Below the pieces are notes generated by a model. That model saw nothing but the letters and a program-made list of their open reading frames with translations. It was not told the origin of the DNA and did not search any database. 64,000 nucleotides of DNA from an uncultured Pelagibacteraceae bacterium (GTDB taxonomy: Bacteria; Pseudomonadota; Alphaproteobacteria; Pelagibacterales; Pelagibacteraceae). The translations under genes were made by a program, and so were the position numbers. Numbering within the stretch: the stretch's first letter is position 1; the number at the start of each line of letters is the position of its first letter. This document shows, piece by piece, positions 56,320 through 64,000 of the stretch. The DNA lies in NCBI GenBank assembly GCA_902594335.1, contig CACJLY010000004.1, positions 1-64,000 of the forward strand. The letters are read 5' to 3'.

Positions 56320-57372
56320 ATGCAAAAATATTACACAAGAGCGTGTAATTTTTATTATAACAAAATATCAATAGAAAAAGTTAAAAAAAAGATTTCATTT
56401 CCAGTTAGTGGCAATAAATCATTTTCATTTGATACTATTGAAATAATTACCAGAACTAACAAAAAAAAAATAAACATTAGAAGCATTAAAAATCTTCCTT
56501 CAAAAATTAAAAAAAAAGTTTTAATTGATATAAATAACATATCAAAAGCTAAAAAAATTCCTAAATTAAAATTTGATAACTTGCCAATATTTATGGGTAT
56601 TTTAAATATTACACCAGATAGTTTTTCTGATGGTGGACAATTTAATGAAAAAAATTCTGCAAAAAAACAGATTAATAAATTAATAGTTGATGGAGCAAAG
56701 ATAATTGATGTAGGTGGTGAGTCTACAAGACCAGGCTCTAAAGAAATTCTTCAAACAAAGGAGTGGCTGAGAGTAAATAAAGTTATGAGCTATTTAAAAT
56801 CTAAAAAATTTTTTGTTTCTTTAGATACTAGAAAAAGTTTTGTAATGAAAAAAGCTTCAAAATATAAACTAGACCTAATTAATGATGTGTCTGGCCTAAA
56901 TTATGACAAGGAGACAATTAATTTTTTAAAAAAAACTAAATTACCATTCGTTTTACATCATATGAAAGGTAACACAGAAACAATGCAAAAAAATCCGAGT
57001 TACAATAATGTTTTGTTGGATATATATGACTATTTCGAAAATAAGCTGAAATTAATTAGAAAAAGTGGGATTAAACATAATCACATTATCTTAGATCCTG
57101 GAGTAGGATTTGGTAAAAATATGAAACATAATATTACCCTAATAAATAATGTTTCTATTTTTCATTCATTAGGATTGCCAGTAATGTTGGGAATTTCCAG
57201 AAAGAGATTTATAAAAGATATATCTGGAAATAATGATAGCAAAGAAAGATTAGGGGGGACTGTGTCTTCAAGTATCTTTAGCATGTTGCAAGGAGTTCAA
57301 ATACTTAGGGTTCATGATGTTAATGAAGTTAACCAAGGAATAAAAGTTTTTAAAAAACTACATTTTAATTAA
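56320..57372 (+). CDS. folP: Dihydropteroate synthase with N-terminal extension
   Basis: 350 aa. The catalytic TIM barrel begins near residue 90 with FMGILNITPDSFSDGG, DVGGESTRPGS, and HHMKGN. About 85 residues precede it, beyond the usual start of the E. coli enzyme; alphaproteobacterial FolP often carry such an extension. Joins p-aminobenzoate to the pterin. ATG of glmM overlaps its stop (TAATG). Confidence 0.93.
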   Translation: MQKYYTRACNFYYNKISIEKVKKKISFPVSGNKSFSFDTIEIITRTNKKKINIRSIKNLPSKIKKKVLIDINNISKAKKIPKLKFDNLPIFMGILNITPDSFSDGGQFNEKNSAKKQINKLIVDGAKIIDVGGESTRPGSKEILQTKEWLRVNKVMSYLKSKKFFVSLDTRKSFVMKKASKYKLDLINDVSGLNYDKETINFLKKTKLPFVLHHMKGNTETMQKNPSYNNVLLDIYDYFENKLKLIRKSGIKHNHIILDPGVGFGKNMKHNITLINNVSIFHSLGLPVMLGISRKRFIKDISGNNDSKERLGGTVSSSIFSMLQGVQILRVHDVNEVNQGIKVFKKLHFN

Positions 57373-58703
57373 TGACAAAAAAATATTTTGGTACAGACGG
57401 AATAAGAGGAAAAGTAAATGGTAATAAAATTAATGGCGATATGTTTTTTAAGTTTGGTCTAGCTGTTGGCACATATTTTAATAATAAAAAAAAAACTAAA
57501 CAAATAGCAATAATTGCAAAAGACACTAGGTTATCAGGATATGCACTAGAACCAGCATTAGTGTCTGGTTTAACATCAGCTGGAATGCACGTTTTCACTT
57601 TTGGTCCATTACCAACAAATGGTCTTGCAATGCTTACAAAAAAAATGAGAGCTAATATGGGAATCATGATCACCGCATCTCATAATCCTTTTTATGATAA
57701 TGGTTTAAAATTATTTGGACCCAATGGTTTAAAATTGTCTGATAAAATAGAAAAAAAAATAGAAAAACTGATTGATTCTAAAATATCAAAAAAATTATCA
57801 AAACCTGAAATATTAGGCAGGGTTAAAAGATTAGAGAATGGCTCAAATAAATATCTTGAAATATTAAAAACAAATTTTCCTAAACAATTTAATTTAAGAG
57901 GGTTAAGAATTACAATAGATTGCGCTAACGGAGCCGCATATAAAGTAGGACCTCAATTGTTTAGATCATTGGGTGCCACAGTTCATGAAATTGGAACTTC
58001 TCCAAATGGATTTAATATAAATAAAAAATGTGGATCTACATTTCCAAATAAAATTAAATATCATACAAAAAAAAATAAATCCCATATTGGAGTTTCTTTA
58101 GATGGTGATGCAGATAGAATCATTATTTGCGATGAAAAGGGTAATATTATTGATGGAGATAAGATAATAGCAATGTTAGCAACAAGATGGAAAAGAAAAA
58201 ATATTTTAAAAGGTGGTGTTGTAGGTACCCTAATGTCAAACTATGGACTACAAAAATATTTTTCTAAAAATAAGATAAAGTTTATAAGATCTAAAGTTGG
58301 TGATAGATACGTAAAAGAAGCAATGCAGAAAAGTAAATTCAATTTAGGGGGAGAGCAATCTGGCCATATTATCCTTGGTAAATTTGCGACCACAGGTGAT
58401 GGTTTATTGGTAGCATTAGAAATTCTATTTTCTATGAGGAAAGGTAAAATGGCGAGTGAAATATTTGAAAATTTTACACCTACTCCTCAATTGTTAGAAA
58501 ATGTTGAAGTAAAAGATAAATCAATAATTAATAATCCCAAGTGCAAATATGCAATTAAAAAAGCAAACAGTTTAATAAAAGGAAAAGGTAGAATGTTAGT
58601 AAGAAAGTCTGGAACAGAACCAGTTGTGAGAATAATGTGTGAAACTGTGGATAAAACTATGCTTTCGAAATGTATTAATATTGTAAAAAAATCAATTATT
58701 TAA
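57372..58703 (+). CDS. glmM: Phosphoglucosamine mutase GlmM
   Basis: 443 aa. Phosphoserine loop TASHNPFYDNG with catalytic Ser103, metal loop DGDADR, sugar loop GGEQSGH, and RKSGTEPVVRIM at the C-terminus. Makes GlcN-1-P for UDP-GlcNAc, which also feeds the nonulosonic-acid genes. ftsH-folP-glmM is the normal proteobacterial order. Confidence 0.97.
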   Translation: MTKKYFGTDGIRGKVNGNKINGDMFFKFGLAVGTYFNNKKKTKQIAIIAKDTRLSGYALEPALVSGLTSAGMHVFTFGPLPTNGLAMLTKKMRANMGIMITASHNPFYDNGLKLFGPNGLKLSDKIEKKIEKLIDSKISKKLSKPEILGRVKRLENGSNKYLEILKTNFPKQFNLRGLRITIDCANGAAYKVGPQLFRSLGATVHEIGTSPNGFNINKKCGSTFPNKIKYHTKKNKSHIGVSLDGDADRIIICDEKGNIIDGDKIIAMLATRWKRKNILKGGVVGTLMSNYGLQKYFSKNKIKFIRSKVGDRYVKEAMQKSKFNLGGEQSGHIILGKFATTGDGLLVALEILFSMRKGKMASEIFENFTPTPQLLENVEVKDKSIINNPKCKYAIKKANSLIKGKGRMLVRKSGTEPVVRIMCETVDKTMLSKCINIVKKSII

Positions 58704-58704
58704 C

Positions 58705-59517
58705 TTGAAAATAAAATCTAAAATTTTAATTATTGCTGGTTCAGACTCTTCTGGTGGTGCAGGCATACAAGCAGATATTAAAACTGTCACAGCGCTTGGC
58801 TCATATGCCATGACTGCGATAACTGCTATAACATCGCAAAACACAACAGGTGTTAAATCAATTATTCCAGTGAATAATAAAGAAATTTCTAATCAAATAG
58901 AATTTACAGCAAAAGATATAAAACCAGACGCTGTTAAAATAGGAATGCTTCATTCAAAAGAAGTTATAAATTCAGTAATAAAATCATTAAAAAAAATAAA
59001 AGCAAAAAAAATAATATTAGACCCTGTGATGGTATCAAAGGGTGGAAAAAAATTAATTAATGAACTTGCTATTAAAATTTTGAAAAATAAACTTTTGTCT
59101 GAAGTAGATTTAATTACACCAAACATACCTGAAGCTGAAGTTTTAACCAATTCAAAAATATCAACTATAAAGGATGTAATTTTAGCAGGTAACTATTTAA
59201 TAGAATTGGGTGCAAAAAATGTCCTTATTAAAGGAGGTCATTTAAATTATAAAAACATTCAAGACGTATTTATTAATAAAAAAGAAATCAAAATCTTTAA
59301 AAATAAGAAAATAAATACAAAAAATAGCCATGGCACTGGTTGCACTTTGTCTAGCGCAATAACTACTTACTTTTCATGTGGAAAAACTTTAAAGAAATCT
59401 TGTGAAATGGCAATTAAATATGTAAATCATTCATTAAGAACACAACCAAACTTAGGGAAAGGCTATGGTCCTATAAACCATTTAAATAGTATACAAATTA
59501 AAAAAAATTTTAGATGA
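58705..59517 (+). CDS. thiD: HMP/HMP-phosphate kinase ThiD
   Basis: 270-aa ribokinase-fold enzyme phosphorylating hydroxymethylpyrimidine for thiamine. [19 protein letters not shown]-terminus (given in parts [10 protein letters not shown]), [10 protein letters not shown] and [11 protein letters not shown] are signatures. Start TTG at 58705, one nt after glmM. Overlaps purA by ATGA. Pairs with thiE at 38880. Confidence 0.95.
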   Translation: MKIKSKILIIAGSDSSGGAGIQADIKTVTALGSYAMTAITAITSQNTTGVKSIIPVNNKEISNQIEFTAKDIKPDAVKIGMLHSKEVINSVIKSLKKIKAKKIILDPVMVSKGGKKLINELAIKILKNKLLSEVDLITPNIPEAEVLTNSKISTIKDVILAGNYLIELGAKNVLIKGGHLNYKNIQDVFINKKEIKIFKNKKINTKNSHGTGCTLSSAITTYFSCGKTLKKSCEMAIKYVNHSLRTQPNLGKGYGPINHLNSIQIKKNFR

Positions 59518-60806
59518 AAAATGTAGTTGTAGTCGGATCACAATGGGGAGACGAGGGAAAAGGTAAAATTGTTGATTGGCTATCAAGTGAAGCTGACATT
59601 ATTGTAAGATTTCAAGGTGGGCATAATGCTGGCCACACTCTTGTTATAGATAGTATAATTTATAAATTAAGACTGCTACCATCAGGAATAGTTAGAAAAA
59701 ATAAAATATCAATTATTGGAAATGGCGTAGTAGTTGATCCATGGGCACTTCTAGATGAGATTGATGAAATTAAATCTAAAGGTGTAGAAGTAAATCCTGA
59801 TAATTTAATTTTATCTGAAGCAGCCACTCTTATCTTGCCATTTCACAAAGAAATGGATGAGATCAGAGAAGATGCAGCAGGAAAATCCAAAATAGGGACC
59901 ACAAGAAGAGGAATAGGACCAGCATATGAAGATAAGATTGGTAGAAGATCAATAAGAGTAATGGATCTAGCATCAGAAAGTAATTTGGATAAAAGATTAG
60001 ATGTAGTATTAAGTCATCATAATGCCATAAGAAAAGGTTTAGGAAAAACTGAATTCAAAAAAGAACAATTAAAAGAAAATCTGTTAGATATTGCACCACA
60101 AATACTTAAATTTTCACAGCCTGTATGGAAAAAAATAGATGAATTTAAATCTGAAAATAAAAAAATATTATTTGAAGGAGCTCAAGGAGTTCTTTTAGAC
60201 GTTGACCATGGTACTTACCCATTTGTAACCTCTTCCAATACTGTCGCTTCGACTGCAGCAACTGGTTCAGGCTGTGGTATTAACTCAATTAATTATGTTT
60301 TAGGTATTACAAAAGCATATACTACAAGAGTTGGAGAAGGTCCTTTTCCAACAGAACTTACAGACGAGATTGGTGAATTACTTGGAACGAGAGGAAAAGA
60401 ATTTGGAACTGTAACAAGTCGAAAGAGAAGATGTGGTTGGTTTGATGGTGTCCTTGTAAGACAAACTCTAAAAATTTCAGGAATTGATGGAATTGCCTTA
60501 ACTAAACTAGATGTGCTAGATGAACTAGACGAAATTAAAATGTGTATTGCTTATGAGATAAATGGGAAAAAATATGATTACCTTCCTGCTTCGGTTGATG
60601 ACCAATTTATGGCTAAACCAATATACAAATCCTTTAAAGGTTGGAAATCTTCCACAGTGGGTATAAAAAAATTTGAAGAATTACCAGAAAATGCAAAAAG
60701 TTATGTCATCGAATTAGAAAAGTTTGTTGAGACTAGAATTTCAAGTATTTCCACTAGTCCTGAAAGAAATGATACAATCTTAATTCAGGATCCTTTTAAT
60801 CTCTAA
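59514..60806 (+). CDS. purA: Adenylosuccinate synthetase
   Basis: 430 aa; GTP-dependent first step from IMP to [17 protein letters not shown] at residues 4-17, [38 protein letters not shown] and [11 protein letters not shown]. Its stop shares bases with the opposite rpoH stop, leaving no space for a terminator. Confidence 0.98.
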   Translation: MKNVVVVGSQWGDEGKGKIVDWLSSEADIIVRFQGGHNAGHTLVIDSIIYKLRLLPSGIVRKNKISIIGNGVVVDPWALLDEIDEIKSKGVEVNPDNLILSEAATLILPFHKEMDEIREDAAGKSKIGTTRRGIGPAYEDKIGRRSIRVMDLASESNLDKRLDVVLSHHNAIRKGLGKTEFKKEQLKENLLDIAPQILKFSQPVWKKIDEFKSENKKILFEGAQGVLLDVDHGTYPFVTSSNTVASTAATGSGCGINSINYVLGITKAYTTRVGEGPFPTELTDEIGELLGTRGKEFGTVTSRKRRCGWFDGVLVRQTLKISGIDGIALTKLDVLDELDEIKMCIAYEINGKKYDYLPASVDDQFMAKPIYKSFKGWKSSTVGIKKFEELPENAKSYVIELEKFVETRISSISTSPERNDTILIQDPFNL

Positions 60807-61693
60807 TTTGCTGGCAATAAGTTTTTTGATTTAGCAGAATTAAGCATATGCTTTTGTAGTTTCTCAAAAGCTTTATTTTCTATTTGTCTTACTCTTTCCC
60901 TACTTATCTTGTACTTTTTGCTCAACTCATCCAAAGTTATTGGTTCATCTGTTAATCTTCTTGAGTATAAAATCTTTTTTTCTCTTTCATTTAATATCTT
61001 AATTGAGTCTTGAAGTAGATCTTTCCTTTGCTCCATCTCATCACTTTGAGCAATTTTTAATTCATGGTCCATTTCATCATCAACTACCCAGTCTTGCCAT
61101 TCATCTCCATCTTCACCTATTGGAGCATTTAAAGATTGTTCTTTACCTGAAAGTCTCCTATTCATAGAAACAACCTCGCTTTCACTCACTGAAAGCCTTT
61201 TAGCTATATCTTCAACGTGTTCTTTTCTTAAATCCCCTTCTGATCGAGGAGCTATTTGGTTTTTAATTTTTTTTAAATTAAAAAAGAGTTTTTTCTGTGC
61301 TGTTGTTGTTCCTATTTTAACTAAACTCCATGACCTTAATATGTATTCTTGTATTGAAGCTTTGATCCACCACATTGCATATGTTGCAAGTCTAAAACCT
61401 TTTTCTGGCTCAAATTTTTTTACTGCTTGCATTAATCCCACATTACCTTCAGATATCATCTCGTTAAGAGGTAAACCGTAACCTTTGTAGCCCATTGCTA
61501 TCTTTGCAACTAGTCTCAAATGACTGGTTACAAGTTTTTCTGCTGATTTTATATTTCCAGTTGATTTCCAATTTTTAGCTAACATATATTCTTCTTCAGC
61601 TGCAAGCATTGGAAATTTCTTAATCTGAGCAAGATAAGCAGCTAATCCACCTTCATTTGAAAGTGCTGGCAAGTTGTATGTATTTTTATTCAT
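60803..61693 (-). CDS. rpoH: RNA polymerase sigma factor RpoH (sigma32)
   Basis: 296 aa with region 2 ([20 protein letters not shown]; given as [10 protein letters not shown]), the RpoH box seen as [12 protein letters not shown], and region 4 HTH ending [19 protein letters not shown]. The RpoH box separates it from RpoD/RpoS. Directs heat-shock transcription; FtsH and RpoH are both encoded here, 5 kb apart. Confidence 0.97.
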   Translation of the reverse strand: MNKNTYNLPALSNEGGLAAYLAQIKKFPMLAAEEEYMLAKNWKSTGNIKSAEKLVTSHLRLVAKIAMGYKGYGLPLNEMISEGNVGLMQAVKKFEPEKGFRLATYAMWWIKASIQEYILRSWSLVKIGTTTAQKKLFFNLKKIKNQIAPRSEGDLRKEHVEDIAKRLSVSESEVVSMNRRLSGKEQSLNAPIGEDGDEWQDWVVDDEMDHELKIAQSDEMEQRKDLLQDSIKILNEREKKILYSRRLTDEPITLDELSKKYKISRERVRQIENKAFEKLQKHMLNSAKSKNLLPAN

Positions 61694-61739
61694 TCGAAGT
61701 ATTTATTTAATAAATAAATAAATTTTTACAATGATTTTA

Positions 61740-62717
61740 TTACTTGATTTTTCTTAGTTTTTTTAAAATCTGTTCTAAATCTATTGGTAGTTTTGATGTA
61801 AACTCAAGTCTTTCGTTATTTTTAGGATGATTAAAGCCAATAGTTTTTGCATGTAAAAATTGTCTATTAAGTCTAGTTATATTATCTTCAAGCTCACTAT
61901 CAATATTTACAAATTTTTTATACTTTTTTTTATATTTTTTATCACCTAAAATATTATTACCTTTGTATGACAAATGAACTCTTATTTGATGCGTTCTTCC
62001 AGTTTCTAGTTTACATTCAACAAGACTAAATGTTGGAATTTTTTCATCTTCAAATATTTCCAAAGTTCTATAATGTGTCACAGCTCTTTTGCCTTTCTTA
62101 GATGAAACTTCCATCATCTGTCTATTTCTTGAGCTGCGAGTAATAAAAGTCTCTATTTTTCCATTTTGAGGTCTTATTTTACCCCAGACTAAAGCTTGGT
62201 AAACTCTAGTAATAGAATGATCAGAAAATTGTTTAGATAAATTTTCGTGTGAAATATTATTTTTAGCAATAACTATTAATCCAGATGTATCCTTGTCTAC
62301 CCTGTGTACAATTCCAGGTCTGAGTTCGTTTCCAATATTTGATAAATTTTTACTATCATAATTTATCAGTGCATTTACAATTGTGTTATCATAATTTCCT
62401 GGTCCAGGATGTATAGAAATTCCTGCAGATTTATTAATAACCATTAAATCTTTATCTTCGTGGACAATATGAAGAGGATATTCAAATGGCTCAAGAGTCT
62501 CTTTTTTTGGTTCTGAAATCTCAAAATAAATTTCATCATTCAATTTAATTTTTCTAGAGGGATCAGTAATAATAATATTATTAATTTTTAATTTATTTTC
62601 TAAAATTAAACTTTTTACTCTTGACCTACTTAATTTATTATCCTGATTGGATAAAAGAATGTCTATTCTTGAATTTTTTTCTTTATTTTTAACTTTTATA
62701 TTTATAATACTTTTCAT
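61740..62717 (-). CDS. rluD: 23S rRNA pseudouridine synthase, RluD-like
   Basis: About 325 aa. N-terminal S4 domain, then RPGIVHRVDKDTSGLIVIAKN with the catalytic Asp (HRVDKDTSG) and GRTHQIRVH. ATG at 62717 is preferred; a longer frame to 62753 would run into the tRNA-Arg gene. It diverges from the tRNA with their promoters overlapping. In proteobacteria rluD next to rpoH is common in alphas. Confidence 0.92.
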   Translation of the reverse strand: MKSIINIKVKNKEKNSRIDILLSNQDNKLSRSRVKSLILENKLKINNIIITDPSRKIKLNDEIYFEISEPKKETLEPFEYPLHIVHEDKDLMVINKSAGISIHPGPGNYDNTIVNALINYDSKNLSNIGNELRPGIVHRVDKDTSGLIVIAKNNISHENLSKQFSDHSITRVYQALVWGKIRPQNGKIETFITRSSRNRQMMEVSSKKGKRAVTHYRTLEIFEDEKIPTFSLVECKLETGRTHQIRVHLSYKGNNILGDKKYKKKYKKFVNIDSELEDNITRLNRQFLHAKTIGFNHPKNNERLEFTSKLPIDLEQILKKLRKIK

Positions 62718-62728
62718 ATTGATATAAT
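62701..62728 (+). promoter_or_regulatory. Candidate promoter of tRNA-Arg
   Basis: TTTATA at 62701-62706, 16-nt spacer and a perfect TATAAT at 62723-62728, ten nt before the tRNA 5' end. The -35 lies inside the rluD 5' coding region. The -35 is a weak match, but no other promoter position is available. Confidence 0.5.
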
Positions 62729-62738
62729 TATACAATAT

Positions 62739-62815
62739 GCGCTTGTAGCTCAACTGGATAGAGCGCCAGATTTCGGCTCTGGAGGTTCAGGGTTCGACTC
62801 CTTGCGGGCGCACCA
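62739..62815 (+). tRNA. tRNA-Arg (anticodon TCG)
   Basis: 77 nt with CCA encoded at 62813-62815. Anticodon stem CCAGA/TCTGG encloses TTTCGGC, giving anticodon TCG at positions 34-36; acceptor GCGCTTG pairs with CGGGCGC including two G-T pairs. T-arm GGTTCGACTCC is standard. Its CCA end directly abuts the stop codon of the convergent ABC permease gene. Confidence 0.94.
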
Positions 62816-63607
62816 TTATTCACCCATATTAATCAAAGTCCCCTTATTTTTTGCGGCATTGAAAGAATAATAAAATAAAGCAATTGAAAGAGAAAAATAA
62901 AAAGCGTTCCAAATAAAAGCATAGTAAACATTTTCGATATTAACTGTTTGATTAATCAAAATATTTCTAGCCTCTTCAAATATGTAAACCAATGGAAGTA
63001 CATAAGCTATTTTTTGAAATATTTCCGGAAGAGTTTCTATTGGATAATAAATACATCCAAAAGGTGCCAGTAAAAACATTGTTGACCATGCTATATTTTC
63101 AAATGATGGACCAAATCTAAGCAAACCTGAAGAAACTAAAATACCAAGTGTGATTCCAAAAATATAAAGACTTAAAAAAAGAAAAAATAAAAATATTCCT
63201 AAATCTAAAATTGAGATTCCAAACAATGGGGATGTAAGTAAAATTGCTGGAACAAGGCCAATTAGTGATCTAATTAAAGCAGTTATAACAAGTGAGGTTA
63301 AAATCTCACCAATTCTCATTGGTGCTATGAAAAGATTAGTAAAATTTCTACTCCAAATTTCTTCTAAAAAAAGCATGTTAAAACCAATACTTGTCCTAAA
63401 CAAAAAATCATAGAGAATTGCACAAGTAAGGATTACACCAACTGCATTATTGTAATAAGTTGTATGAGTTGCAAAAAAATTAGATATAAATCCCCATAAT
63501 GTAATTTGAATAGATGGCCAGTAAACTAGATCTAATATTCTAGGAAATGATCTAGTGATTAGATAAAAATGCCTTAAAAATAAACCGTATATTCTAGTTA
63601 AACTCAT
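62816..63607 (-). CDS. ABC-2 type transporter permease
   Basis: 263 aa with about six TM segments and the ABC-2 permease layout: PRILDLVYWPSIQITLWG, FLEEIWSRNFTNLF and LAPFGCIYYPIETLPE. Such permeases export polysaccharides, drugs or lipids. It overlaps the upstream ATPase gene by 14 nt, forming an exporter pair. Substrate unknown. Confidence 0.87.
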   Translation of the reverse strand: MSLTRIYGLFLRHFYLITRSFPRILDLVYWPSIQITLWGFISNFFATHTTYYNNAVGVILTCAILYDFLFRTSIGFNMLFLEEIWSRNFTNLFIAPMRIGEILTSLVITALIRSLIGLVPAILLTSPLFGISILDLGIFLFFLFLSLYIFGITLGILVSSGLLRFGPSFENIAWSTMFLLAPFGCIYYPIETLPEIFQKIAYVLPLVYIFEEARNILINQTVNIENVYYAFIWNAFYFSLSIALFYYSFNAAKNKGTLINMGE

Positions 63608-64000
63608 TTTTACTCCTTGATAGTTTTAAAAAGACTTCCTCTAGATTTGCTCTTCCATGTTTTGTAATTAAATCTTCAGGCTTACCTTGGTCTATTATTT
63701 CTCCATTTTTCATCATTAATACAGATTTGCACAAACGTGTGACTTCATTCATATTGTGAGAAGCTAAAAGTATCGAAATTTTTTTTTCTTTTTTATACTC
63801 TTCTAAAAATGTTCTAACAAAATCTCCTACTTCTGGATCTAAAGAAGCAGTTGGTTCGTCAAGAAGCAGAACTTTTGGTTCGTTAACTAGGGCTTTGGCC
63901 AAACTTACTCTATTTTTTTGACCTGATGAAAGTTCTCCAGTAATACTGTTTAATAATTCACCTATTCTTAGCTTTTCCGACAAATACTCAATTCGTTCCT
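63594..64000 (-). CDS. ABC transporter ATP-binding protein (partial, cut by window edge)
   Basis: The C-terminal ~135 residues of an ATPase. Signature ELSSGQKNRVSLAKAL, Walker B VLLLDEPTASLDP and switch ASHNMNEV are present; Walker A is beyond the right edge because the frame stays open to 64000. Partner of the adjacent ABC-2 permease. The 'ASLDP' and SHNMNE types are those of multidrug/polysaccharide ABC-2 exporters. Confidence 0.88.
   Translation of the reverse strand, partial: ERIEYLSEKLRIGELLNSITGELSSGQKNRVSLAKALVNEPKVLLLDEPTASLDPEVGDFVRTFLEEYKKEKKISILLASHNMNEVTRLCKSVLMMKNGEIIDQGKPEDLITKHGRANLEEVFLKLSRSKNEFN

Noticed and set aside
1..64000. CRISPR arrays or long tandem repeats
   Set aside because: Only A/T-rich low-complexity similarity was seen; no regularly spaced repeat-spacer pattern.

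Overview
This window looks like a chromosome segment of a SAR11 marine alphaproteobacterium (Candidatus Pelagibacter or a close relative). The reasons are very high A+T with lysine/asparagine-rich proteins, tight packing with many ATGA stop-start overlaps, alphaproteobacterial core genes and order (trcR/DUF1013, rpmE, split pntAA-pntAB-pntB, yebC-ruvC-tol-pal-cpoB-tilS-ftsH-folP-glmM), and a 5S rRNA gene sitting alone at the edge of a large surface-polysaccharide island. That last arrangement is reported for SAR11, whose hypervariable region 2 separates 16S-23S from 5S. No 16S or 23S lies in the window.

Positions 1-31779 are the polysaccharide island, with lower G+C by eye than the right half and five strand-coherent blocks. 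Block A (+, 1-14531) holds a nonulosonic (sialic/legionaminic-type) acid set (neuB, neuC, neuA, a PtmA-like SDR, a Gfo/Idh oxidoreductase). It continues with a modified-heptose set (SDRs, sugar C-methyltransferase, RmlC-like epimerase, HddA-like kinase, HddC-like nucleotidyltransferase), then a radical SAM/SPASM protein and a second Gfo/Idh-like protein. Block B (-, 14536-17087) holds a PglK/MsbA-type ABC flippase and a two-TM protein. Block C (+, 17182-22660) has an EpsG/Wzy-like membrane protein, two GT4 glycosyltransferases, an alkaline-phosphatase-superfamily-like protein and a PhyH-like dioxygenase. Block D (-, 22680-24345) has a beta-propeller protein and an FkbM methyltransferase. Block E (+, 24432-31779) has GT4, GalE, a GT2-DUF218 fusion, an O-antigen ligase/polymerase, a WecA/MraY-type initiating transferase, GmhA and an SDR. 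Together these suggest synthesis, flipping, polymerisation and ligation of a strain-specific glycan.

At 31785-32069 a near-consensus sigma70 promoter drives 5S rRNA, followed 8 nt later by rpmJ, then transhydrogenase and transaldolase. From 35576 to 44638 the minus strand carries core genes: rpmE-trcR, rpsU with the initiator tRNA 4 nt behind it, suhB-efp-thiE, and a tkt-gap-pgk-fda central-carbon run. From 44692 to 60806 the plus strand carries zapA and a coiled-coil partner, 5-formyl-THF cyclo-ligase, a metallophosphoesterase, yebC, a phage-type ruvC (with no ruvAB after it), tolQRAB-pal, a strong terminator, cpoB-tilS, ftsH, folP, glmM, thiD and purA. The right end has rpoH and rluD (-), tRNA-Arg(TCG) (+) and an ABC-2 exporter (-) cut by the window edge.

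No CRISPR array, transposase, integrase or IS was seen, and no gene-free stretch exceeds 300 bases. The points most worth checking are the orphan 5S promoter that probably also reads into rpmJ, the possible ATT start of rpsU beside the initiator tRNA, the GT2-DUF218 fusion, the modified-heptose pathway, and the phage-type RuvC in a locus without ruvAB.
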